A stretch of 37,475 bases of DNA from Azolla pinnata (lineage: Eukaryota > Streptophyta > Polypodiopsida > Salviniales > Salviniaceae), in assembly GCA_037176905.1 (NCBI GenBank), contig JBBBWG010033252.1, positions 1 through 37,475 on the forward strand, written 5' to 3'. Each line of letters starts with the position of its first letter. The first letter of the stretch is position 1. Position numbers and translations under genes: made by a program. The notes below the pieces were generated by a model that saw only the letters and a program-made list of their open reading frames with translations, was not told where the DNA came from and searched no databases. Below, one piece after another: positions 1 to 11,214 of this stretch.

Positions 1-2199
1 CGCCGCCGCCGCCACGTTCTCGAACAGCACCAGCTGATGCTGCTTCTGCCGCCGCCTCCGCCGCCGCCGCTCTTCTTCTTGCCCGCCGCCGCCCCCGGCC
101 GCCGCCCCGATCCTCCGCCACCTCCCCGGGACGCATATCCAGCCTTTCAAGCAGGCGAACACGACGAGGAAGAAGACGAAGACCGCCCCGATCACGGCCC
201 CCGACGCCGCCGCCGCGATCACCACCGCCCTCGTCCCGTGCCTCGCTCCGCCGCCGCCTCCTCCTCCCGGCGCGCCCAATGCCAGCGGCTCGCCGCCCTC
301 CCCCGGCGCCCCCGCCCCCGCCCCCGGGCTCGCCTCGTACACGACCCGCGCCTCCCGCCTCCTTGACGACGACGGCAGCAACAATGATGATGCTGCTGAT
401 GGCGGCGGTGATGCCTCCGATGATGGCGGTGGCGACCACGCCGATGCTGCTGCTGATGGTGGCGCTGCTGATGCCACCGATGACGACGATCGTGCTGACG
501 ATTCCGCTCCCCAGAAGCATAATACCCTCGCCTCCCCCGTGCCATGCCCCTCGCCCGATCCCGAGGCCCGGTACATCCAATGCACGCTCATCCTCGCTGC
601 TCCGAATCCCACGTCGTGTGATAGCACCGGCATCATCGTCGCTGCCGTTGTCGTCGTCATCGTCGTCACCGCCGCCGTCGTCGTCATCATCGTTGCAGGG
701 CTCGGCAGACGCCCGGTTCCTTCACTGCTCGGGCACCTCCGAATCGGCCCTCGTCTGCACCAATGATTCCTGCTACGATCGCCCCTGCCCGGTGGGTAGT
801 TGCTGGAGGCCCCAACATCCAGTAGACCCCCCGATTCACTGTTCCCGCTTCCGCCGTCGACGTGCATCAATCTTCTTCTACACCGTGCCCCCCAACCCGC
901 GGGGAGCATTCCCGGGAGGGAGTTTCTCGCTAGATTCAGAACTCGGAGGCTTTTGCAACCGCCCCCTGAATGATGGCCCAGGTTGCTGCGCGAGGGCGAC
1001 GACGACGACGAGATCATCGCCCCAGGCGCCCACAAGATCTGAAGCCTAGGCAGCTCGATGAGCTGCTCTATCGGAATCGACGAGAACGCATTCGATTCTT
1101 TCCTTCTCCGGTCGCATCCTGTACTCGAATCGTGGATGGAACCAGTCGCGGCATCGGCGCTGCTCCTCGTGAGGATGAGAGCCACGAGCCGCTTGCATTC
1201 GGCCAGCGCAGACGGCACGCTTCCGTTCAATCTGTTCAGGGAAACATCGAGGACCTCTAGCCTCGGCATCCTACCAATCTCGGCAGGAATGGACCCCGAC
1301 AGAAGGTTGGAGGAGAGCTTCAGGGTTCTCAGGCTGGAGCACCTCCCGAGGCCTCGCGGGATCGGTCCGGTGAGGAGATTGTCTTCCATGTGGAGATGCT
1401 GCATCGATCCGGAGCAGATTCGCGCGGGGATCGAGCCCACTAGCATGTTGGAGGAAAGATCGAGGATCTCGAGCTCTCGGATCCCGGCCAAGGACATGGG
1501 TATCGGCCCGCGGATCCAATTCCCTGCCAAGTTCAAAACTCGGAGCTTCCGGAAGCTCCCGGAAGGGAATCGGCCCCCGAGCGAATTGCGGGCTAGGTCG
1601 AGGTGCTTCAACTCGGATAGGCGCCCTAGATGCTTCGGGAGGGAGCCCGAGAGCTCGTTCCCCGCGAGATCGATCCATTCGAGATCCCTCAACGAGGCGA
1701 TTCCGCCGGGAATCTCCCCGAATAAGGCGTGGGACGGCATCGAGAGCTTCCTCAATCGGGTAAGATTCCCGACGGCCGGGGAGATGCTGCCCCGCAGCTT
1801 CCTCCTAGAAGCTTCCGGAAGCCTCCGGCGGCCAGGCCCAGCTTCTCCTGCATTGCTTCTCTGCTCTCTGTAAGGTGAAGGGTCATCATCCTCATCCTCA
1901 TCATCGCCTGCGGGCCGAAAGCCATGGCTGCTGCTTACATCTCCATCTTCTTCATCTTCATTGCTTCTGCTTGTGATGGTGACAGAGATGACCCGAGAGG
2001 ATGCATCGCACCCGATCCCTCGCCATGTACATGGATCTGTCCCTTCCTTCCAATCGGAGAGAAGCCCCTGCGGATCTTCCTGGATGGAAGCTTTCATGGC
2101 CATGAGCGCCTCCTCATCGCCCCAGATCAGAGCGTGGGCACCATACAACACCAGAAAGCATGAGCACAGGACCAGAAGAGCCTCCTTGCTCCCGAGCAT
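1..2199 (-). CDS. RPK2/TOAD2-like LRR receptor-like kinase, 3' part (kinase domain) beyond the window
   Basis: One reading frame stays open from an ATG at 2199 down to base 1 (733 codons, no stop). Residues 1-25 form a signal peptide (MLGSKEALLVLCSCFLVLYG). An LRRNT_2 cap follows at about 28-66, with the cysteine pair C57/C64 in DPCTWRGIGCD. About residues 134-433 are leucine-rich repeats, including LPRLQILWAPG and CKSLRVLNLARNSL, which resemble the RPK2 segment LPKLKILWVPR. Residues 434-653 are S/A/T/G-rich with no recognisable LRR. A membrane helix lies at about 658-684 and ends before KGWI. The last residues (QLVLFENV) resemble the RPK2 juxtamembrane LTFENVV just before the kinase. RPK2 is known from Arabidopsis as an intronless plasma-membrane receptor kinase acting in anther, embryo and meristem development. 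What I see is the ectodomain and helix; kinase activity is inferred. The missing second LRR block is odd (see findings). It could be a divergent paralogue or carry an assembly fault. Confidence 0.88.
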   Translation of the reverse strand, partial: MLGSKEALLVLCSCFLVLYGAHALIWGDEEALMAMKASIQEDPQGLLSDWKEGTDPCTWRGIGCDASSRVISVTITSRSNEDEEDGDVSSSHGFRPAGDDEDEDDDPSPYREQRSNAGEAGPGRRRLPEASRRKLRGSISPAVGNLTRLRKLSMPSHALFGEIPGGIASLRDLEWIDLAGNELSGSLPKHLGRLSELKHLDLARNSLGGRFPSGSFRKLRVLNLAGNWIRGPIPMSLAGIRELEILDLSSNMLVGSIPARICSGSMQHLHMEDNLLTGPIPRGLGRCSSLRTLKLSSNLLSGSIPAEIGRMPRLEVLDVSLNRLNGSVPSALAECKRLVALILTRSSADAATGSIHDSSTGCDRRRKESNAFSSIPIEQLIELPRLQILWAPGAMISSSSSPSRSNLGHHSGGGCKSLRVLNLARNSLPGMLPAGWGARCRRRLMHVDGGSGNSESGGLLDVGASSNYPPGRGDRSRNHWCRRGPIRRCPSSEGTGRLPSPATMMTTTAAVTTMTTTTAATMMPVLSHDVGFGAARMSVHWMYRASGSGEGHGTGEARVLCFWGAESSARSSSSVASAAPPSAAASAWSPPPSSEASPPPSAASSLLLPSSSRRREARVVYEASPGAGAGAPGEGGEPLALGAPGGGGGGGARHGTRAVVIAAAASGAVIGAVFVFFLVVFACLKGWICVPGRWRRIGAAAGGGGGQEEERRRRRRRQKQHQLVLFENVAAAA

Positions 2200-2543
2200 C
2201 TCGCAATCGCTCTGCGAGGAGATGAAAGAGCGAAAGCTTCCAGGGTCGATCCGGAAACCCTAAGAAGAGGAGTCAGGGTTTGGCAAGAAGAACAGGAGTT
2301 CGGAAAGGAATTGCCCTGAATTGGGGCTTCCACCGCGAAACCTTGCCTCCGATTCTCTGCTCCTGGCAGCTGCTAGCAGAAACCATTTCCACAAGACCAT
2401 TTTACATGTCGTCCGGGAGAGCGAAGGAAAACCTGATCCAACTCCTGTCTTGAGCTCCTCTTCTAAGTCCAGAAAAGCCGAATTCCTCCAGATCAATCCT
2501 TCTCGGAATCACTTCACAAATCTGCGCTGCTCCACAAGGGAGG

Positions 2544-2575
<32 letters not shown>

Positions 2576-2711
2576 TCGAAACCAGATCAAAACTCGGGGG
2601 TCGAGGTCCAATCGAATCTGAGAGACAAATTAGGCGAGAAAAGCATCGAAATTCTGGGAAAGAACCCAGGAGCTTTTGCTTGGGTAGGGGGTTTTGATCC
2701 CAAAGCGCGGG

Positions 2712-2742
<31 letters not shown>

Positions 2743-3100
2743 CGATGGCGAAAGGGAGGGGGGAGGGAAAAGGGAATCAGAGCGAAGACGGGGGCGAGGT
2801 CCAAAATTCGTCTGAGAAAGATCACGGGAGCATCAGAGGAAATCCGCGGTCCGAAATTCCGTCAAAGAGGAAAGATCAGTTAGGGTTTTGTCGATCCCGG
2901 AGGAAGGAGAGGAGAAGGAGGGGGCAGCATCTGAGGCGGATTAGGGTTTGGCGGAAGGCAGAGAAGGCAAGGGGGGAAAGGAAGAAAGGAAAGATTAGGG
3001 TTTGCAGAGCAGAGCGCATGGAAGAAGAAGACGATGGAGATGAAAACACAGTCCGCAAAATTAAATGCATATATAATAATTAAATCCATTTCTTCCCATT
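2200..3100 (-). promoter_or_regulatory. Probable 5' UTR/promoter of the RPK2-like gene
   Basis: Read on the minus strand, this stretch holds two pyrimidine (CT)n tracts (2549-2575 and 2712-2731), the second next to a run of C (2732-2742). AAACCCTAA-type telo-box motifs occur near 2257, 2885, 2944 and 2998. An AT-rich TATATA element lies near 3067-3077. CT tracts and telo-boxes are common in plant leaders and core promoters. No coding exon is supported here. The transcription start is not visible, so the boundaries are a guess. Confidence 0.4.
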
Positions 3101-3152
3101 TTATTCAGAAAATTCCAGATCATATTTGTTAATAATCGGCTGGCTGTAGTAA

Positions 3153-3595
3153 TTTTATTTATTTATTTATTTATCTATCTATCTATTTATTTATTTATGT
3201 ATGTATCTATTTATTTACTTATTTATTTATTTACTTATTTACTTATTTATCTATTTATTTATGTATTTATCTATTTATTTATTTATCCATCGATCTATTT
3301 CATTCTTTACTTATTTATTTATTTATTTATCTACCTATCCATTTATTTATTTATTTATTATTTATTTATTTATTTACTTATTTATCTAATCTATTTATTT
3401 GTTTAATTATTTATTTAATTATTTATCTATTTATTTATTTATCCATCGATCTATTTCATTCATTCTTTATTTTTTTATATATATTTTATTTATTTACTTA
3501 TTTATCTACCTATCCATTTATTTATTTATTTATCTAATCTATTTATTTGTTTGTTTATTTATTTATTTATTTATCTATCTATCTATTTATTTACT
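3153..3595. repeat. (ATTT)n-type tetranucleotide array with higher-order duplication
   Basis: About 443 bp of imperfect ATTT/ATCT/ACTT units. Inside it a longer block recurs: the string CCATCGATCTATTTCATT appears near 3287 and again near 3443, and the strings CTACCTATCCATTT and TCTAATCTATTTATTTG also occur twice. So a unit of about 155 bp was itself duplicated after the microsatellite grew. The open frames across it are artefacts of the repeat. Confidence 0.9.
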
Positions 3596-3597
3596 TG

Positions 3598-5990
3598 CCG
3601 ATTTTATTCTGGGAAAAAACAAATTACTCCACTGGCGTATTTTCTATATAAATTTAGGCAATCACAATTCTAAGATAATAAACAGAGAACTTTTTTTGTT
3701 TTCTTTTTCAGAAAAAAGGGAATTTCTTCGCTTTTCTAGATAATTCTATTTTGTTTATTTATCGTATTCTATAATTAGGGGAAATAAATCCGGAATGTCG
3801 CCCCTTTTATTTTATTCCCTTTTTTCTTTTTCTTTTTTTGTTGATCGAACAATTGTGCTAAGTTCGGGATTTTATGGAATTAAAATTCGTCTAAATAATT
3901 TTTTCCACCAATGTTTATTTCTATTCCTCATTTCTAACTTAACTACTTGTCTCGAGCAAATCCTGTTTTTTTCTTTATTTATTTAAATGTTTTTTTAGCG
4001 CTCCATTAAGCAAGTGCTTAGCAATGGGATTATGGGATTTTTTATTTCTATTTTCTTATAAAGATCTCCCTCCTATCATTAGTTATAAACGGGTGCCAGA
4101 AACATAAAGGTTATAATCACGAAACAGATACAATTAGCAACTGCTCGAAGAACAGTAATGCGAGATTATCGTCTTAATCGGTTGGTTGCTCAGACGATTC
4201 AAATCAGATCACAATCTCCAACAAATAGAAATCTTAATTACTTCTTGCGTTTCGCGTTTTGCGTTTGATCCTACTTTTCGCCACCGAGAAGAAGCAAAAC
4301 AAAGAACCAAAAGAAGAAGAGTTGGCCTGATGCAGTGTCGCTTTGAATGTTGAATCTGCCGAAGAATCTGACTTGCCGATCTTCTTCTGCTTCCTTTTAG
4401 CTTCTCCTTTTTCTGCGCTTGCGCGTGAAGAAGGAAAGGCCTCGATTCGCCTGGAACAAAGTCATGAAGTTGAAACAGATCGGCTCAGATGAGATCGATC
4501 TCCCAGAACAAGCCATTGGGGGAACGTTTCCTGTAGCAGATGGATCACCTCGATTCCTTATTGTAAGAATTAGGATTTAAGATACTTAAAGCGAGATGGA
4601 CAATAAGAGTAACAGAGTAAGGGGAGTAAAATCACACAACAAACTCAAGATTTGTGTAACAAGATAAGTTTTTTGGGTTTGGTACAAGGTGGAGTACTTA
4701 GTAGCTAGAATGTTAGTCTTAAGATTACTAATAGTTATCAGAATGTTAACGCTTATTAGAATCTTAATGGCTAGTAGAATCTGGATGGTTTATTGGAATC
4801 TCAACAGTACCTTATATTTCTAACACTCTCTCGATGCCCTGCCACCAGGCTAACACCGACCGATCTTATTGCTGTCAGCATCTCGATCCATCCAAGTCTC
4901 CAATCTCCTTCTTTCAGTCTCCAATCTCCTTCGTTCAGTCTCGATTCCAACCACACGAATGGGTCTTCCAGCGCCTGCCTGGCTTGACGCTGCAGAAACT
5001 CAACTTAATGAAGACTCCGTGCAGCAGCAGAGTGTGAAACCGACTCCTAGCGCCCCAGCCCCACCTCGTGCTCTTTCGCAGCGGAGGACCCACCTCGACC
5101 GTAGATCAGACGACTCTTTCTCCGTGGAAATTTACGAGCCCATTCTATGTAAACCAAAGACCTCTCTGTTCAGGCTTTTTATAATCTTCTCTGTCTGGGC
5201 AGCGTCGAGGCCCTTTTCATTACGGTTGCGGGTTCTCTTAATCGCGACGCGCGTCGTTTGTAACACCGCCGATCGACGCTGCAGATTACGCTCCCAATCA
5301 TTATCGGATCACCTTGGCGGCATAATTCTAGAATACCGAGAATCCGGAAGAGCGGATGTTATCGGCACACAAGGCATTTCCTTGCTTCCATGCGGGTTGC
5401 GATCGTTTTTGTTCGGCTGATGCTCCGAATCTACTCGAGCCGAGAGCCAATAGTCTGATCGATCGATCGGCAGCAGCAGCAGCAGCATCATCGACAGGGG
5501 AGGGGCAAAAAGGAGAAGGCGATCGATCGAGAATGCTTGACGTGTTTGCGTGTGAAGCATCCCAACCCAAACGACGAATTCTGTTTTACTGCTCTTTTCT
5601 TCTCCATTATTGGTAAATCCTATTCATTAGTCATGCAAGAGAACATCAGCAAGAAGGCCAAATTTTGCATCACAGCACCTAAGATAGAACAGGCATATAT
5701 ACACTCCCATGCATCTGTGACACAGTAGCAGCACATACATGCATACATACATACATACATACATCCATCTTTGGCCATCATTCCACACTTTTTTCTCCCC
5801 CATAGTTAGAAGAACTGAGAAGAAGAAACTAGTGTTAGTTATGGCTTGCTAGAAAGGAGGAGCAGGAAGGGGGAACAGGGGAGCAGGGAGAGAAGGAAGA
5901 TATGTACACATGTGTCAATCCAGAGGATTGAAAGAGAGTCTTTTTGTGTGTGTTTCTCTGTGGATGTCCCTCTGTCTGTGGGTGGGGTTA
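3598..5990. other. Intergenic, no supported gene
   Basis: Bases 3598-4060 are AT-rich single-copy DNA. About 4690-4810 holds four to five loose copies of a 26-30 bp unit around AGAATSTTAAYGSYTA. Bases 4830-5620 are more GC-balanced but carry only short unrelated open frames and a small (CAG)n near 5470. A (CATA)n array lies at 5733-5764. I see no splice-bounded exons and no tRNA-like or rRNA-like sequence. Confidence 0.6.
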
Positions 5991-6013
5991 CACACAGAAA
6001 AGATCAGAGAGGA

Positions 6014-6068
6014 TTTCTTTCTTTCTTTCTTTCTTTCTTTCTTTTGGGTGTATATATATATATATATA
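6014..6068 (+). promoter_or_regulatory. (CTTT)n then (TA)n, possible core promoter of the 6904-8442 gene
   Basis: A (CTTT)n tract (6014-6045) is followed by an alternating TA stretch (about 6050-6068) that could serve as a TATA element. The downstream leader is purine-rich with GAAA and GGA microsatellites (about 6237-6256 and 6303-6331). The coding start lies about 840 bp further on, so a long leader or a leader intron would be needed. No direct evidence fixes the start. Confidence 0.35.
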
Positions 6069-6440
6069 GGTCCATGGCTATAGTTCCTTCCCCTCTGCTT
6101 CCAAACAGTACTGTGGTGTGGTGGGCTGAGTGAAGCCAGGGAAGAAGCAGCAGGAAGAAGAAGAGGAAGAAGGAGAAGAAGAAGGAAGAAGAAGAGCTTC
6201 TTCCTTTCACTAGATTTTGTGGCAGCCAGCACAGGGAAAGAAAGAAAGAAAGAAAGATCTGGACTTGCTCTTCCTCTGCTTCTTTTTAGGGTTTAGGTTT
6301 GCAGGAGGAGGAGGAGGAGGAGGAGGAGGAACTGCCTCTGTCCTGCTCGCAGAAACCCGGCCATGGTCGTCCTCAGAGGTACTTAGCTCGCCGCCAACAA
6401 GCACCGAGAAACCCCCGACTTGCCCGCCGAACAACAACAG

Positions 6441-6903
6441 GTACTTAGCTCTCTGATCTGCCCTTCAACGTTTTTGCCCATCTTGTGATTCCCATCCTCT
6501 CCGTTTCCGCCGCGTGATTCGGTTCGGAGAAAGGCGAAATTCGGCATCGTGGATCCATGCCACTCAGTCTGTCTGTATGCATGCTTGCATTGCCGGCAAT
6601 GGCGATGGATTTAGGGTTAGGGTTAGGGTTAGGGTTAGGGTTAGCATGTATGGAGATGTTAGGCTGTAGTGGATGAATAGATGCACAGTCTTGATGGTGA
6701 TGGTGTACACATATGTCCCAAGCACAGGGCTGCTTCTTGCCAGGTCTTCCCATTGGATCTTCTCCATGGCTTCGAATCCTGCGCGAAGATCGATCCGCAT
6801 CTCCTCATGTGGGCGATCGATCCTATAACTAAACTCTGTGCAAGGAAGCAAGCAAGAAAGGAAGCAAGCAAGCAAGGAAGGAAAGAAGGAAGGAAGGAAG
6901 GGA
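6441..6903 (+). other. Candidate 5' UTR intron/leader with a TTAGGG tract
   Basis: A good splice donor follows AACAACAACAG at 6440/6441 (GTACTTAG). The same 13-base string AGGTACTTAGCTC also occurs at 6377-6389, so the donor is duplicated. A pure (TTAGGG) tract lies at 6610-6644. Acceptor candidates include the CAG near 6743. Bases 6841-6902 are GCAA/GGAA tetranucleotides running up to the start codon. An intron in the leader is an inference; cDNA would decide. Confidence 0.35.
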
Positions 6904-7593
6904 ATGGCATCTAGCCATGGCACCTCGGCATCGAGATCTTGCCCCGCCATCGAGCTCCTCCTACCGAAGAAGCCTGCCATGGCGCAGCTCGACGCAGCCC
7001 TGGTGAGGGAGATGATGCTGCAGCATGAGCAAGCTTTCAAGCAGCAGGTGAGGGAGCTCCACAAGCTTTACGGAATCCAGAGAGCATTGATGCAGGCTCA
7101 CGGCCATGGTGGCGGCGGCGGCTCCGCTGAAGCGCAGAAGAAGAGCTCGACGAGGAGAAGAAAGGTCATCGACCTTGAGCAGCTCCCTTCTCCTGATGAC
7201 GATGACTCCGACGAGGAGGATGAGCCCGACAATGGAGCCGATGCTGATGGATCATCAGCGCAAGGGCCACAACAACCGCAACAACAACAACAACAACGAA
7301 AACAACAACAACATCATCATCATCATCATCATCATCAACAACAACAACAACAACATCAGCATCAGCATCATCATCAACAACAACAGCAACAATATCAACA
7401 ACAATATCAACAACAACATCAACAACAACAACATCGACGACAAGAAGAAGAAGAAGAAGAAGAAGCTAGGCAAGCATCGGACATGAGTGCATCGAGCCAG
7501 GTCACGGTCCAAGCAACGGCCTCGATGCAATCCTCGGCTCCTCGACCCAACACTGTGAAGCAAGAAGAAGAAGAAGAAGAGGAAGAGGAAGAG

Positions 7594-7624
<31 letters not shown>

Positions 7625-8442
7625 GGGAAGAGTGGTCCTCGGATGCACTCGAGAGCAACGCTCTGCGTGCCAAGACGAGCTCCAAGCCCAGACAGCAGAG
7701 GAGCGGGAGGAGGAGGCGGAAGATGGCCTCTTCATCATCAGATAGCGATGAGTCCGATGATGAAGATCACGATGATGATGACGGCGGCGGCGACGACGAT
7801 AGTGATGGTGATGGTGGCAATGGCCAAATCTTCGACGTCGTCAGCCTTGCGGCTTCCATATTGATGAGCTTCAAACCGAAGCCGCCAGAGGGCAAGCATC
7901 CGAAGAAGAAGGCGAAGATGAACGCGAAGACGGAGAAGAAGACGGAGAAGAAGAAGCAGAAGCAGAAGAATGGTAGCACTGCTAGCCGGCGAAGCAGAAG
8001 CATGTCGAGGAGCCGAGATGCTACGATAAGCAAAGTCGTGGTTAAGGTCGATGTCATTCATACTGCACTCCCCAGGGCCTCTCGCGGGGTCCTGCTAGCA
8101 CGAGGAAGAAGCCGTGGTCCTGGTGGTGCAGCGAAGCAGCATCGACAGCTCGAGCCAGGCTACGACTACGGCTATGGCTATGGTGGTGTTGATGATGATG
8201 ATGGTGGTGGTGGTGGTGGTGGTGGTGATAGCGATGGTGAAGGGTATGCAGAAGTAGCTACGGATCTCAGGAGAAGGAAGCGATGTTTCGAGGAACCAGA
8301 TGAGTCCTTCGCCAGTTTCGCTACTGGCAAGGTAAAGAACGCGGCCGATCGGAAGGCGATGAAGAAGCAGAAGAGCCGGCCACGACTAGCTGGTGCTCAA
8401 GCTCCAGTAGCCCCATACAATAATAAGAAGGCATGTAGATAG
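6904..8442 (+). CDS. Plant-specific LHKLY-motif nuclear-type protein with Q/H, E and D/G tracts
   Basis: A single uninterrupted frame of 512 residues. The chosen ATG at 6904 follows the GGAA tract; the frame continues upstream to 6838 but only as translated repeat. The conserved-looking part is residues 26-63 (LDAALVREMMLQHEQAFKQQ then VRELHKLYGIQRALM). It resembles the N-terminal motif (EHEAIFKNQV, ELHRLYRIQ) of plant DUF863 and related unknown proteins. VIDLEQLPSPDDDD follows. The rest is low complexity: a Q/H tract (residues about 120-180), a long poly-E tract (about 220-240), basic KKK-rich stretches that could be nuclear localisation signals, one short hydrophobic patch (FDVVSLAASILMSF, about 311-324), and D/G-rich tracts. 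Function is unknown; a nuclear regulatory role is only an inference. The frame survives many repeats, which supports it being coding. Confidence 0.72.
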
Positions 8443-8556
8443 ATGATGATGATGACGATGATGATGATGATGGTGATGATGATGGTGATGATGAGATGAT
8501 GATGGTGATGGTGATGGTGATGGTGATGATGGTGATGATGATGATGATGATGATGA
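8443..8556. repeat. (GAT/GGT)n microsatellite in the 3' UTR
   Basis: An interrupted GATGAT/GGTGAT array starts right after the stop codon at 8440-8442. A possible polyadenylation signal AATAAA follows at 8671-8676. Confidence 0.85.
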
Positions 8557-11182
8557 TTTTCCCGCTACTACGATCTCATCTGCTCAAGTCCCTCGGATTG
8601 TTCTCGACAACGCGGCCGATCGAATGATGGATGGTTTTTTCGGAATGCCAGTTGGTCTGTCTGTATCAGTAATAAAAAGAACAAAAACAAAACCTGGCTT
8701 AGCGATCGAAACATGCCTTCTCGCCAAGCAAGTCACATTACGGCACAACTAATGCAAAGGTCGGAGAGATGTGGGTTGAGAAATAGCGGATTCTTGCTAA
8801 AGTGGTCCATGATTGTATCTATCTATCTACCTTATATATGGACCAAGCCCACAGACCACCAGGAGCATAGAAACCAATCCTTAACATTCCTACACACTTG
8901 TGTTGTTCCCTCTTTTCTCCACTCTGATAATACTTTTAAAAGCCTCCTCTAAAGATGGCCTGGTTTTTTGGAACATTTTGGACAGATCTTTTTGTAATAT
9001 CTATCTATATATATATATATTGTAATCTTCAGCCTTACGGCCATGATTTTGATAACTAATGGAAGGATATTTTCTTGGAAAAAGAAACACTCTTTGAAAG
9101 AACCGATTGCGTTTCCTTTTGTAAGATGTATATAGTGTAATCTTATGGTTATAATTCTGAGAACTAATCAAAGGATATTTCTATTAGGCGAAGAAAAACT
9201 CTTTTAAAGAACCAATTGCATGGCCTTGTACTTTAGATTTGCAGGGTTGGTTGTCTATTTCGGTTAGAAGATTATGTGTCACATGCACACACCAACCATA
9301 GTCTACAAGGGAGCATAGAGGATGGCGTTAGGAGCAATGAGGTTATGAATGTGAAACTAGAAGTGGCGAAACTACAAACGTGAAACTAGAAGTGATGAAA
9401 CTTATTAACGTGTGAAACTTAAATGTGATGAAACTATAAACTTAAGAAGCTGGGAGTGACATGAGAGCATGAATGTCGATTATGGTTATATAATAGTCAC
9501 ATGCACATTATCAATTGGGATAGGCTACATTTTTAATAACTTAAAAGGGCCCTTGGCCAAGCTTGAGTTAATAAATATCCAAGTTTGTATAGTTTGTTGG
9601 TATTGTTGTCCATTTGTGAATATAAAACTTTCTTTATGCTTATTGATCTCTCTGTCTCTCTCTCTCTCTTTCTCTCGACCTTATCTTTTTGTATTCACCT
9701 CAGATTTGAAGTTCCATACCTTCGGATCTCATTGTTCTTTTAAACAATGGAAACACAAACAAAATTAAGAAAAAGGTAGAATGGAACAAGAAGAATAAAT
9801 GTGTGTATGTTAGTGATTGGAGTTTATTTAATTACATGCCAATGATTGACGTTAAATCTTTTGATGAGAATCAAAGAGATTATACATATTTATAATGTGA
9901 GCCTGAAAATATATATGAGAATACGTTATCATTATATTCTAGAATGCTCTACACTCAAGAAGATTGTTTTAGAGGTATGTTAATAATATATAAGAAAAAC
10001 CCTAGTTTAATAAGTATAATATATGTAAGGATATCCTTATATGAGGATGGCTAAGAATAATATGTTGTTGCTATGAGTTTATGAATTCAATTTTCATCAA
10101 ATATATCTTTTATTTCAGTATATCATGATAATATCCACTTCATCTAAGTTTCAACCAATAAATATATATTTTATCATTTGATCAATGCATATTAACATAT
10201 GTACTCTATGTTAAATATATCTTTTAACATATGAGGTATGTTAAAATTTATAGATTTTAGTCAAGAATGCATTTGTGCATTTGTATTCAAGTTTAAAAGT
10301 ATTGCTTAATAAGGAAAAAAGGCTCTAAAGTATCAAATGGACCATTCGCTTTTTAGTAAAATTTAAGAAATAAAAAATCATTAATAAATTTAAAATAAAT
10401 CAAATAAAAATATATATTAAAAATAGTAAATGGGAGTGAGTGAGATTTAAACCTGAAACCATACAACAAAACTTGTTTGCCTTATCAATAAGTTATACTT
10501 AACTTCAAATTAACATTTAAAAATTAAATTATTATACTTCATCACCCACATTCGTTTATCATTCGCATATTCACGTTTGATATTTTAGTTTCAATGCATG
10601 TGAAATACAATCAATAAGTTTTATATGAGTATTTTTTTGTGTAAATGAGTGTGTTCTTTTGGGCATGGTTTATAATAATATAAAGTTGAAATTTGAATCT
10701 ATTTTAGAAAATAAAACAATGATCAATGAACATTGGCAAGAGTGCATTATATGCATTTAAAATACCTTTCATAAGTTCTAAATATATTAAATGTTTTTTT
10801 CCGGCGAAGAAAACAAAAGGATAAAACCTTATATTAATATATAATATATATGTAAGTATGCAGATAAAACTTGGCCCAAAAAGGTTTACTAGAAGCGAAC
10901 AAAAAAGATATATCTAATCTATTTTACGATCATTTACAGTCACTTAATACCCGACTTAAACCAATAATTAACACACATATTAGGATCGGAGCAGAGAAGG
11001 ATGATGCATCGAGTGAAAGAGCAAAGGCGCATTAGAGCTGAAGATCCACAACCTTTTTGTTAATCGAATCGATTTTGCCGGTCTAAAAGCTCGTGCAGAG
11101 TCTTTGAAGCTGAGAGGGTCCACTTGTCCACCATGTTGCCGCCGATGGTCGGTGAATTCGACCATGTTACGCGAAGAAGAAG

Positions 11183-11214
<32 letters not shown>

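Noticed and set aside
279..1873. Plus-strand open frames at 279-1049 and 1058-1873, and minus-strand 1271-1678
   Set aside because: They are shadows of the RPK2-like gene, whose minus-strand frame has LRRs, a signal peptide and a membrane helix.
4593..4830. Possible LTR retrotransposon end near TTCTAACACTCTC
   Set aside because: No paired LTR, primer-binding site, or gag/pol frame is visible in the window.
7106..7563. Poly-N/I and poly-L open frames overlapping the LHKLY gene
   Set aside because: They are other frames of the CAA/CAT tract; the frame with the LHKLY motif continues on both sides.
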